Shown one piece after another: positions 1 to 5,390 of a stretch of DNA of 5,768 bases (its first letter is position 1; every line of letters starts with the position of its first letter). The translations under genes were made by a program, and so were the position numbers. The notes beneath the pieces are model-generated. The model searched no databases. It saw only the letters and a program-made list of their open reading frames with translations, and was not told where the DNA came from. The DNA lies in the NCBI GenBank assembly GCA_902495265.1, contig CABUWR010000093.1, positions 1 to 5,768 on the forward strand, read 5' to 3'. Origin of the DNA: an uncultured Collinsella sp. (GTDB lineage: Bacteria; Actinomycetota; Coriobacteriia; Coriobacteriales; Coriobacteriaceae).

Positions 1-74
1 CCTTTATGGCAGATGCTCTGTTTGCATCTATTGTAAAGGCGCACCGGTTGCCTTTATGCCGCGGCTGCATAAGG
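1..74 (+). other. Two tandem RNA hairpins with a competing alternative stem
   Basis: Hairpin 1 spans 1-39. CCTTTA (1-6) pairs with TAAAGG (34-39), AGATGC (11-16) pairs with GCATCT (24-29), three G-U wobbles and one mismatch lie between, and the loop is 7 nt. Hairpin 2 spans 51-74. CCTTTATGC (51-59) pairs with GCATAAGG (67-74) with one bulged T and a 7-nt loop. The middle strand TAAAGGC (34-40) can instead pair perfectly with GCCTTTA (50-56), which would break both hairpins. The wobbles favour the plus-strand RNA. No T-run follows, so a terminator for that strand is not supported. The element could be the 3' end of an upstream transcript or a downstream structure for the exporter gene that ends at 83. 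No function is assigned. Confidence 0.4.
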
Positions 75-82
75 AGTGGGGT

Positions 83-985
83 CTACGAGACGTGCTCGGG
101 CGCTCCTGCCATGCGAGTCTGTCCATGTGCGCGAAGGTGCGGAAGTTCGACGGTTGCCACCATGACGCCGGTGAGGATGAGGGCGGCGCCAAAGAAGGCG
201 ATGGGGCTGAGGACCTCGCCGACCAGGAAGAACGAGAAGACGGCGGAGCATACCGGCTCGAGCGAGAAGGCGAAGCCGGTGGTCTCGGCAGGCACGTGGG
301 GCTGCACGAGCGTTTGGGTGATAAAGCCATAGGCAGAGCAGATGAGTGCGAGCGCGACGACAACGACAATCTCGCTAGGCGTGCCGGGAAGCGTGAAACC
401 GCCAAAGGTGAATGCGGCGATACCCGAGAATAAGCCGCCGAAGCCCAGCTGCCAAACGCCCAGAGCAAGCGGATCGACTTCCTCGACAAAGCGCTTGGCC
501 ACGATAATGTGGCTGGCATAGATAAAAGCCGAGAGCAGCATGATGATTGCGCCGGGATTCAGGCTGGTAAAGTCGGCGCCCGAGAGCAGCAGCATGCCGC
601 AGGTGACGATGGCGGTGCCGACGAGCACCTTGCGCTCGGGGGCGCGACGCAGCAGGGCTGCGTTGGCAAACGGCACGATTACGACTGTCAGGCTCTGCAA
701 AAAGCCGGCGGTGGAGGCGGAGGTGAGGCTGGAGCCCAGGCACATGCACGTGAGCTCGGATGCCATGATGGCACCGATGATGGCGGCGCGAACCATAAGG
801 TCGCGGTTGATGCGCAACGCGTGCTTGTGGAAGAGCAGCAGACAGGCCGCAAAGGCGATGATGCAGCGCAGCGCAACGATGCTCGTGGCGTTCATGCTGT
901 CCATGCCGATCTTCATGAGGGGATACGAAAAGCCCCATGCGACGGGAACGGAAAATGAGAGCGCGATTGCTTTTTTGCGATCCAT
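83..985 (-). CDS. EamA/DMT-superfamily transporter (10-TM exporter)
   Basis: This 300-residue inner-membrane protein belongs to the drug/metabolite transporter superfamily, whose members export amino acids, metabolites or drugs. The length is typical of a two-EamA-repeat protein. About ten hydrophobic segments are visible (approximately residues 7-23, 33-52, 65-85, 90-110, 119-136, 144-164, 174-194, 205-225, 238-256 and 260-280). The first repeat opens with the family-like WGFSYPLMK (17-25). The second contains the characteristic F-x-LEP followed by a GE (residues 240-257) and a final glycine-rich helix. The tail of about 20 residues is hydrophilic. The start at 985 is supported by AAGGAG (complement of 990-995) four bases upstream. 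It is divergent from the LysR-type gene at 1144, which probably controls it. The substrate cannot be told from sequence. Family assignment is secure. Confidence 0.93.
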   Translation of the reverse strand: MDRKKAIALSFSVPVAWGFSYPLMKIGMDSMNATSIVALRCIIAFAACLLLFHKHALRINRDLMVRAAIIGAIMASELTCMCLGSSLTSASTAGFLQSLTVVIVPFANAALLRRAPERKVLVGTAIVTCGMLLLSGADFTSLNPGAIIMLLSAFIYASHIIVAKRFVEEVDPLALGVWQLGFGGLFSGIAAFTFGGFTLPGTPSEIVVVVALALICSAYGFITQTLVQPHVPAETTGFAFSLEPVCSAVFSFFLVGEVLSPIAFFGAALILTGVMVATVELPHLRAHGQTRMAGAPEHVS

Positions 986-1143
986 GGGACTCCTTTTGTT
1001 ACAGAACGGTTTCGCACAAAGGATTCTGCTCTCAGATGTGGATGTAGTAAAGCGAATGTATCTTCAGTATGATTAAGAAATGCTAATGTTGGCAGAAAAA
1101 GCCCTGGCAAAACGTTTTACGGCTGCATTGATGGGGAGGCACG
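986..1143. promoter_or_regulatory. Divergent promoter region between exporter and LysR regulator
   Basis: This 158-bp gap is visibly more AT-rich than the flanking genes and must hold the promoters of both divergent genes. On the plus strand, TATGAT (1068-1073) is a good -10 candidate but its -35 is poor. On the minus strand, CTGCCA (1095-1090) with an 18-bp spacer to CATACT (1071-1066) is a weak candidate for the exporter. The two candidates overlap, as is common for LysR-controlled divergent pairs. Individual promoter calls are tentative; the regulatory role of the region as a whole is likely. Confidence 0.55.
1081..1094. promoter_or_regulatory. Candidate LysR operator (imperfect palindrome)
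   Basis: The 14-bp imperfect inverted repeat TGCTAA-TG-TTGGCA matches in 5 of 6 arm positions, and its TGC...GCA ends resemble the T-rich/A-rich dyads bound by LysR-type regulators, although the spacing is one base longer than the canonical T-N11-A. TGGCA recurs at 1105-1109, 15 bp downstream of the copy at 1090-1094. A second, perfect 10-bp palindrome, AAAACGTTTT, lies at 1109-1118, within the likely leader of the regulator gene. Either could be an autoregulatory site; neither is proven. Confidence 0.3.
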
Positions 1144-2010
1144 ATGGCATCGCGGTATCAGATTGTTTGTATGGTGGTCGATCGCGGCAGCCTTAAAGGC
1201 GCAGCGGACGAGCTGGGCTATACGCAAAGTGCGGTGAGCCAGGCCGTCAAGGCGCTCGAGCGCGAGCTGGGTACCACGCTTATCGAGCGCGGAAAGCAGG
1301 GCGTCTCGCTTACGCGCGACGGTAAACAATATCTGCCGTACCTGCGCCAGATCGTGACCGCCGAGGCCGAGCTCGAGGGCAAGCGCCAGGAGCTGCTGGG
1401 GCTTTCGTCGACTGATATTCGCATTGCGACGTTTACCAACGTGAGTCGTACCGTGCTGCCGCGTGTGATCCGCGACTTTGGAGCGCTGCACCCGGGCGTG
1501 CACTTTACCCTCAAGCAGGGAGATTACACGCGCAACGCCCAGTGGGTGCACGACGGCGTAGTGGATTTTTGCTTTACGGCACGCGGGTTTACCGCGGGGC
1601 TCGAGAAGCGCGTGGTCTATCACGACGAGTTGGTGGCACTGTTGCCGGCTGCGCATCCGCTGACGGCAAAGGAAAAGGTGACGCTCGCCGATCTGGCGTC
1701 CGAGCCGTTTGTGTTGCTGGATGAGGGCGAACAGAGCCTGGTGCTCGATGCATTCGCGGCGCATGGGCTGTCGCCGCACGTGACGAGTGAGGTGACCGAC
1801 GACTACACCATCATGGCGATGGTGGAGGAGGGCCTGGGCGTGAGCATGCTCTACCGTCGTACTGTGGAGGGCATGCGAGCCGATATTTGTGTGCGGCCCA
1901 TCGTGCATGCCCCCTCGCGTGACGTGGTGGCCGCATGGCGCAGCTGGGACACCATGCCCATCGCCACGAGGCGCTTTATCGACTATATGAGCTCGCATAT
2001 TGTCAATTAA
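1144..2010 (+). CDS. LysR-family transcriptional regulator
   Basis: This 288-residue cytoplasmic DNA-binding protein has the usual LysR length. The N-terminal winged helix-turn-helix covers about residues 1-60, with the family signature of a SLKGAADELG helix (16-25), then TQSAVSQAVKALERELG (27-43) and a wing ending in LTRDG (56-60). A linker helix (about 62-87) leads to a periplasmic-binding-protein-like effector domain (about 90-288), including the HPGVHFTLKQGD strand (116-127) and the EEGLGVSMLYRR segment (228-239). The start at 1144 has GGGAGG (1134-1139 region) just upstream, and the protein begins at the correct point for the fold. It is divergent from the EamA-type exporter, the standard arrangement for a LysR activator and its target, so control of that exporter plus autoregulation is the likely job. 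The effector is unknown. Confidence 0.94.
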   Translation: MASRYQIVCMVVDRGSLKGAADELGYTQSAVSQAVKALERELGTTLIERGKQGVSLTRDGKQYLPYLRQIVTAEAELEGKRQELLGLSSTDIRIATFTNVSRTVLPRVIRDFGALHPGVHFTLKQGDYTRNAQWVHDGVVDFCFTARGFTAGLEKRVVYHDELVALLPAAHPLTAKEKVTLADLASEPFVLLDEGEQSLVLDAFAAHGLSPHVTSEVTDDYTIMAMVEEGLGVSMLYRRTVEGMRADICVRPIVHAPSRDVVAAWRSWDTMPIATRRFIDYMSSHIVN

Positions 2011-2018
2011 TGACTGGC

Positions 2019-2038
2019 GCGGTGTTGAGTGCGGTGTT
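2019..2038. repeat. Short direct repeat in the convergent gap
   Basis: GCGGTGTT occurs at 2019-2026 and again at 2031-2038, in the 27-bp gap between the stop codons of the LysR regulator and the MATE exporter; the second copy runs into the MATE stop. No hairpin followed by a T-run is visible here for either gene, so transcription may read through into the convergent neighbour or end by another mechanism. The repeat itself may be chance. Confidence 0.3.
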
Positions 2039-3420
2039 TAGCGGGCTGTCGTTTTGGCTTGGGTGGTGCGATAGGTGCGTGCCGGGTGGCAGAGTAATAC
2101 CGCCACGACCATAAAGAACGCCGTGGTGCCCAGGCTGATGGGGTAGACCATCATGATGTTCGCAAAGGTGCGGAAGTGCGGGAACACGCAGAATACCCAA
2201 TAGAAGCGGATGCCGCAGACGCAGATCATGGTGATGAGGGCGGGCATGAGCGAGATGCCAAAGCCGCGCAGGTAGCCGGACATGTTTTCGTAGAACATGC
2301 TAAAGGCGTACGCCGGGAAGATCGAGCACACGCGGATATAGCCGATTGAGACGATGTTGGGGTCGCTGTTGAACAGCGATAGGATCTCGCGCCCCAGACC
2401 GACAATAACGATAATCGTGGTGAGTGCAACGATACCGCCTTCGACCAGACAGACCTTAAGCGTTTTGGTGCAGCGGTCGATCTGGCGGGCACCGTGGTTT
2501 TGTCCCACAAAGGTGGTGCAAGCCTGGCTAAAGCTGTTGAGCAGGTTATAGCACACGTATTCCAGGCTCATGGCGGCGCTCGATGCCGCCATGACCTCGG
2601 TGCCCAGACTGTTGATGGCGGACTGGATGATGATGTTGGCGACGGCAAAGACGGCGCTTTGGATGCCGGCGGGCAGGCCGATCTTGACGATGCGCTTGAG
2701 GGCGATGGGGTCGATAGCCAAGTCGCGTGGGGTGACGCGGACGACGGAGTCGGTCTTGAGCAGGCGGATAAAGAGCGTAGCGGCGCTGACGGTGTAGGCG
2801 ATGGCGGTGGCGATGGCGACGCCCGCGACGCCCCAGTGAAGTACGGGGACAAAGATGAGGTCCAGGCCAATGTTGAGGACGGTGGACACGGCAAGCGCCT
2901 GCAGCGGCATGCGGGTGATGCCGACGGAGCGGAAGATCGCGGCCTCAAAGTTGTAGAGCAAGATTGAGGGCAGGCTGAGCAAAAAGACGCGCAGGTAGAG
3001 CGAGGCGAGCGGCATGGTTTCGGCGGGAACGTTGAGCGCGGCGAGCATGGGCTCGGCAAAGATCTCGCCCAGAGCGATGACGACAAAGCCCACGAGCGCC
3101 ATTAAAATCGAGGTATGGACGGCGCGTTTGACCATGTTCTGATCGTTGCGGCCGATAGCGTTGGCGATGACCACGTTGGAGCCAAGCGACATGCCAATAA
3201 ACAGGTTGAGCATAAGGCTGGTAAGCGGAACATTGGAGCCGACCGCCGCCATGGCGAGGGTTCCCTGGTCGCCCGAGAAGTTACCGATGATGACCGTGGC
3301 GATGAGGTTCGATAGCTGCTCCAAGATGCTCGTGGCGGCCACGGGGAAGGCGAACAGGGGAATATTTCGCCACAGCGAGCCGGTGATCATGTCAATGTGC
3401 TTAGATGCGGTATCAGCCAT
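2038..3420 (-). CDS. MATE-family efflux transporter
   Basis: This 460-residue inner-membrane protein has the usual length for the multidrug and toxic compound extrusion family, which exports cationic drugs or metabolites using a Na+ or H+ gradient. It shows two MatE repeats of six helices each. Repeat one carries the PVAATSILEQLSNLI helix (26-40), the AAVGSNVP motif (58-65) and IFRSVGITRMPL (162-173). Repeat two begins at about 245 with GLPAGIQSAVF (248-258) and includes FVGQNHGA (304-311) and GYLRGFG (382-388). A charged cytoplasmic-type loop (about 221-245) separates the repeats. The start at 3420 has only a weak GAGAG site (complement of 3424-3428) three bases upstream, unlike the AAGGAG sites of its neighbours. 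The next in-frame ATG, at residue 11, has none. It is divergent from rlmA and convergent with the LysR gene. Substrate and coupling ion are not deducible. Confidence 0.94.
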   Translation of the reverse strand: MADTASKHIDMITGSLWRNIPLFAFPVAATSILEQLSNLIATVIIGNFSGDQGTLAMAAVGSNVPLTSLMLNLFIGMSLGSNVVIANAIGRNDQNMVKRAVHTSILMALVGFVVIALGEIFAEPMLAALNVPAETMPLASLYLRVFLLSLPSILLYNFEAAIFRSVGITRMPLQALAVSTVLNIGLDLIFVPVLHWGVAGVAIATAIAYTVSAATLFIRLLKTDSVVRVTPRDLAIDPIALKRIVKIGLPAGIQSAVFAVANIIIQSAINSLGTEVMAASSAAMSLEYVCYNLLNSFSQACTTFVGQNHGARQIDRCTKTLKVCLVEGGIVALTTIIVIVGLGREILSLFNSDPNIVSIGYIRVCSIFPAYAFSMFYENMSGYLRGFGISLMPALITMICVCGIRFYWVFCVFPHFRTFANIMMVYPISLGTTAFFMVVAVLLCHPARTYRTTQAKTTAR

Positions 3421-3488
3421 ACGCTCTCAATCTCTAATATGCTCTTTCGTGCTTATTTGCGCAGACGATGATACTCCTAATACATTCA

Positions 3489-3542
3489 GTCGGCACTTGG
3501 GGACGTTCCTTTTCTGCCGGCAGTTGGGGACACTCCTTGTCT
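3489..3542. repeat. Imperfect 27-bp tandem repeat, candidate dispersed element
   Basis: Units 3489-3515 and 3516-3542 match at 22 of 27 positions. Both carry a CGGCA-n-TTGGGGAC core followed by TCCTT. The junction contains the perfect palindrome TGCCGGCA (3515-3522). GTCGGCA (3489-3495) can pair with TGCCGGC (3515-3521), including one G-U pair, leaving a 19-nt loop. The element lies in the gap between the divergent MATE and rlmA genes and does not look like coding sequence or an ordinary promoter. It resembles small intergenic repeats that recur in genomes of this group, but only from memory; no genome comparison was made. Confidence 0.55.
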
Positions 3543-3547
3543 CTTCT

Positions 3548-3576
3548 ATGACTGGGTGGGGAAGGCGTGCGACAAT
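3548..3576 (+). promoter_or_regulatory. Candidate sigma-70-type promoter for rlmA
   Basis: ATGACT (3548-3553, 4 of 6 matches to TTGACA) is followed after exactly 17 bases by GACAAT (3571-3576, 4 of 6 matches to TATAAT). Transcription would start near 3583, leaving a leader of about 30 nt before the rlmA start. It lies just downstream of the tandem repeat. The match is moderate and no better promoter was seen in this gap for rlmA. Confidence 0.3.
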
Positions 3577-3611
3577 GGTGGGCGTTGTGTTGTTCGCGCT
3601 AAGGAGTTGCC

Positions 3612-4427
3612 ATGTTGTTGTGTCCCGTTTGCCATGAGCCGTTGGTGGACGACGAGCGCGGTGCTGCGTGCACGGGCGGACACCGGTTCGACCGAGCGCG
3701 CGAGGGCTATCTATATCTGCTGCGCTCGTCCAAGAGCGGCGACTCCATGGGTGATCCTAAGTCGCAGGCACGCAGCCGTCGCGACTTTCTGAACCGTGGA
3801 TACTACGCGCCGTTGCGCGATGTGATGGTCGAGCTGGTGCGCAAGCAGGCGTCTGGGCGCGCCACGTCTGCGAGCGGACCCATGACGCTGCTCGATATTT
3901 GCTGCGGCGAGGGCTATTACACCAGCGCCATGGGCGCGGTGCCGGGCGTGGATGCTTACGGTTTCGACCTGGGCAAAGAGATGGTACGCCTGGCCGCCAA
4001 GCGCGGCGATGCGACCTACTTCGTGGCCAACATGAAGGACATCCCCGTGGCTGATGGCGCCTTTGATATGGTGACCGAGCTCTTCGCTCCCTTTAACGAG
4101 CGCGAGTTTGCCCGCGTGCTGGCGCCAGAGGGCTCACTCTATACCGTGGTGCCGGGTGCCCGTCATCTGTTTGGGCTTAAGGAGGTGCTCTACGACACAC
4201 CGTACCTTAACGATGAGAAGCTGCCGAAGACCACCGAGCTCGAGTTAGTCGGAACGCAGCGGGTATCTGCGAATATTACGCTTCAGACCCAGGCCGATAT
4301 CGAGGCGGTGTTCCAGATGACGCCGTACTACTATCGCACACGCCCTGCCGACAAAGAGCGCCTGGCAAATTTGGATACCCTTCAAACCGACATCGACTTC
4401 ATCATCGCCGAGTACCGTCACAGCTAA
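3612..4427 (+). CDS. rlmA: 23S rRNA (guanine-N1)-methyltransferase, RlmA family
   Basis: This SAM-dependent enzyme methylates N1 of a guanine in helix 35 of 23S rRNA, near the peptide tunnel and macrolide site: G745 for RlmA(I) of Gram-negatives, G748 for RlmA(II)/TlrB of Gram-positives. The 271 residues match the roughly 270 of the E. coli enzyme. A zinc knuckle is formed by C4, C7, C20 and H24, followed by the conserved F-D-x-A-x-EGY (26-33), DxxxxxxARRxFL-like region (49-60) and GYYAPLRD (63-70). SAM motif I is DICCGEGYYT (95-104) and the acidic end of strand 2 is D119. Downstream are the family-typical PGARHLFGLK (181-190) and QMTPYYYRTRP (235-245). AAGGAG (3601-3606) sits five bases before the ATG. 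In motif I the first glycine found in E. coli (DIGCGEG) is cysteine 97. Which guanine is modified is not decided by sequence; RlmA(II) is likelier on taxonomic grounds. Confidence 0.93.
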   Translation: MLLCPVCHEPLVDDERGAACTGGHRFDRAREGYLYLLRSSKSGDSMGDPKSQARSRRDFLNRGYYAPLRDVMVELVRKQASGRATSASGPMTLLDICCGEGYYTSAMGAVPGVDAYGFDLGKEMVRLAAKRGDATYFVANMKDIPVADGAFDMVTELFAPFNEREFARVLAPEGSLYTVVPGARHLFGLKEVLYDTPYLNDEKLPKTTELELVGTQRVSANITLQTQADIEAVFQMTPYYYRTRPADKERLANLDTLQTDIDFIIAEYRHS

Positions 4428-4460
4428 CCTACCAAAAAGGGACAGGTTTATTTTGGCAGG
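4428..4460. repeat. Inverted repeat directly after rlmA, candidate dispersed element
   Basis: CCTACCAAAA (4428-4437) and TTTTGGCAGG (4451-4460) pair at 9 of 10 positions around a 13-nt loop containing GGGACAGG, followed by TTTT. It starts at the first base after the rlmA stop codon. The GGGAC-containing loop between inverted arms recalls the repeat upstream of rlmA, although the arms differ. It could act as a weak first terminator, but the much stronger terminator 20 bp on makes a repeat-element reading more attractive. Confidence 0.45.
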
Positions 4461-4478
4461 TTTTATCTGGGCAAATGC

Positions 4479-4516
4479 AAAGGGCCGACCGCGGAGATGC
4501 GCGATCGGCCCTTTTT
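4479..4516. terminator. Intrinsic terminator between convergent genes, probably bidirectional
   Basis: AAAGGGCCGA (4479-4488) pairs perfectly with TCGGCCCTTT (4505-4514). One C-A mismatch inside is followed by CGCG (4490-4493) pairing with CGCG (4500-4503) around a 6-nt loop. On the plus strand the stem ends in TTTTT (4512-4516), so it should terminate rlmA transcripts. Read on the minus strand the stem is followed by a shorter TTT and could also serve the membrane-protein gene that ends at 4553. Confidence 0.88.
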
Positions 4517-4552
4517 AGTTGCTTGGCTGCAGAGGTTATGAGAAGCGAGCGC

Positions 4553-4954
4553 TTACAGGCGGTCCTTGTTCTCGGCCTTAACGGCGTGCGCCTGCTGAAC
4601 AAAGAACAGGTCGTACACCACGATGACAAAGGCGACGATATTGACGGAGCTGCCGCCGAGCGCGGGAAGCGTGAGCGCGGCCTGGACGAGCGTGGCGATT
4701 GCGGCGACGATGCCGAGCTTAAACGCGCCATCCACCTGCGAAGGCTTGTTGGCGCCCTTAATGCCCGCAAGGCCCGCGGCGAGATCGATGAGGCCCTTGG
4801 CGACCAGCACGACCGCGGCGAGCATGGCGTTCGACCCGTACGTGGAATCGAGGTTGCCGGTCGCGATGCCGGCGATTCCAATGACGAGACTGGCGATGCC
4901 CAGAACAAAATAAATCAGGGCAAGGATTTTGAGTGTCTTGCGAGCGGCGCTCAT
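4553..4954 (-). CDS. Small four-helix integral membrane protein, function unknown
   Basis: This 133-residue protein is not one I can assign to a characterised family. Four hydrophobic segments are visible (about residues 8-32, 42-66, 77-98 and 102-120), with a basic N-terminus (MSAARKTLK) and a short charged tail ending KAENKDRL. The segments are rich in A, G, I, L and V, as in small inner-membrane proteins of unknown role; there is no cleavable signal peptide, and no metal site or catalytic motif is recognisable. The start at 4954 is preferred because GAAAGGA (complement of 4961-4967) lies six bases upstream. The same frame stays open to 5113, but that extension is polar, has no ribosome site and looks like non-coding DNA. 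It stands alone on the minus strand and shares a terminator with rlmA. An uncharacterised DUF-type membrane family is the likely home. Confidence 0.8.
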   Translation of the reverse strand: MSAARKTLKILALIYFVLGIASLVIGIAGIATGNLDSTYGSNAMLAAVVLVAKGLIDLAAGLAGIKGANKPSQVDGAFKLGIVAAIATLVQAALTLPALGGSSVNIVAFVIVVYDLFFVQQAHAVKAENKDRL

Positions 4955-5050
4955 AGCTGGTCCTTTCGATGCGGGCGCGGAGAATCTGTCGCACCCAGGT
5001 TGCGGCACATATCGTGAAGCACATTGTAGTTCAACGGGGCGATGCATGCG

Positions 5051-5098
5051 TTTGAAAGCGTCTCTTGCCTGTACGGTCCAACCTTTCAAAAAGGAAAG
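5051..5098. other. Inverted repeat with an alternative short hairpin
   Basis: TTTGAAAG (5051-5058) is a perfect inverted match to CTTTCAAA (5083-5090) across a 24-nt spacer. CTTTC (5083-5087) can also pair with GAAAG (5094-5098) around a 6-nt loop, so the two pairings exclude each other. It sits in the 229-bp gap between the divergent four-helix and single-helix membrane-protein genes and may be an operator or a leader structure. No strong promoter was found in this gap; TACAAT on the minus strand near 5030 is a possible -10 without a good -35. Confidence 0.25.
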
Positions 5099-5172
5099 CT
5101 GGACGTAAGCCAAATCGATGGCAGCCCATGTGCGGCGCTGCGATGATGAGGCCGTAACAAGGAGCTGGTCTC

Positions 5173-5179
5173 AAGGAGG
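5173..5179 (+). promoter_or_regulatory. Strong ribosome binding site deciding the small-protein start
   Basis: AAGGAGG is nearly a full anti-Shine-Dalgarno match. It is 4 nt before the ATG at 5184 and 7 nt before the adjacent ATG at 5187, so the second may be the true start. A second AAGGAG lies at 5159-5164 without a usable start codon after it. Confidence 0.8.
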
Positions 5180-5183
5180 AGTC

Positions 5184-5327
5184 ATGATGTACGGAGCAGG
5201 GCAAGTGCGTGAGCCGCGGTCGCTGGGAAGGCGCATGCGTGATTCTGTGATCGCTGCCGTGTGCACGGGATTGATGGCGGTGCTTTGCATTGCGATGCTG
5301 TGGGCCATGTCGCATGTGGGACAATAG
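5184..5327 (+). CDS. Single-helix membrane small protein, function unknown
   Basis: This 47-residue protein (46 if the second ATG at 5187 is used) is unrecognised. An N-terminal part of about 20 residues is rich in arginine (RE at 9-10, R12, R16, R17, R19). One hydrophobic helix follows (about 22-42, with two cysteines at 27 and 35), and the tail is SHVGQ. The basic N-terminus predicts N-in, C-out topology by the positive-inside rule. Coding status rests on the very strong AAGGAGG site at 5173-5179 and on a sensible membrane-protein composition. The in-frame extension to an ATG at 5118 lacks a ribosome site and is not accepted. It lies 63 bp before the rsmJ-type gene on the same strand, so the two may be co-transcribed, although a hairpin lies between them. 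It is too short for any homology claim. Confidence 0.6.
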   Translation: MMYGAGQVREPRSLGRRMRDSVIAAVCTGLMAVLCIAMLWAMSHVGQ

Positions 5328-5336
5328 CGGACGGTT

Positions 5337-5359
5337 GGGTGCCGACATAAACGGCACTC
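5337..5359 (+). terminator. Hairpin between small protein and rsmJ; possible weak terminator or attenuator
   Basis: GGGTGCCG (5337-5344) pairs with CGGCACTC (5352-5359), including one G-U pair, around the 7-nt loop ACATAAA. A T-rich but interrupted stretch follows (ATTCGTTTTGCTTGTT, from 5364). The imperfect T-run makes full termination doubtful; partial termination or mRNA stabilisation between the two genes is possible. Confidence 0.35.
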
Positions 5360-5390
5360 ACGTATTCGTTTTGCTTGTTAAGGAGTACCC

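Noticed and set aside
28..519. Alternative minus-strand frame overlapping the EamA exporter
   Set aside because: Serine/arginine/proline-rich low-complexity translation in another frame of a well-supported transporter gene.
1117..1998. Long minus-strand open frame (293 codons) opposite the LysR gene
   Set aside because: It is rich in histidine, arginine and glutamine with no domain pattern, and lies wholly antisense to a clear LysR protein; open antisense frames are expected in GC-rich DNA.
2494..2967. Plus-strand frame rich in Asp and Gly opposite the MATE gene
   Set aside because: Composition is the expected antisense shadow of a hydrophobic membrane protein; no start signal or domain.
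3489..3542. The tandem repeat as a CRISPR remnant
   Set aside because: The units abut directly with no spacers and there are only two copies.
3146..3637. Plus-strand frame running from inside the MATE gene across the repeat into rlmA
   Set aside because: It is antisense to the MATE N-terminus, spans the repeat element and has no ribosome site or domain.
4955..5113. N-terminal extension of the four-helix membrane protein to an ATG at 5113
   Set aside because: The extra 53 residues are polar and compositionally unlike the rest, there is no ribosome site, and the internal ATG at 4954 has a good one.
5118..5183. Longer start for the single-helix small protein
   Set aside because: There is no ribosome site before 5118, while a near-perfect one precedes 5184/5187.
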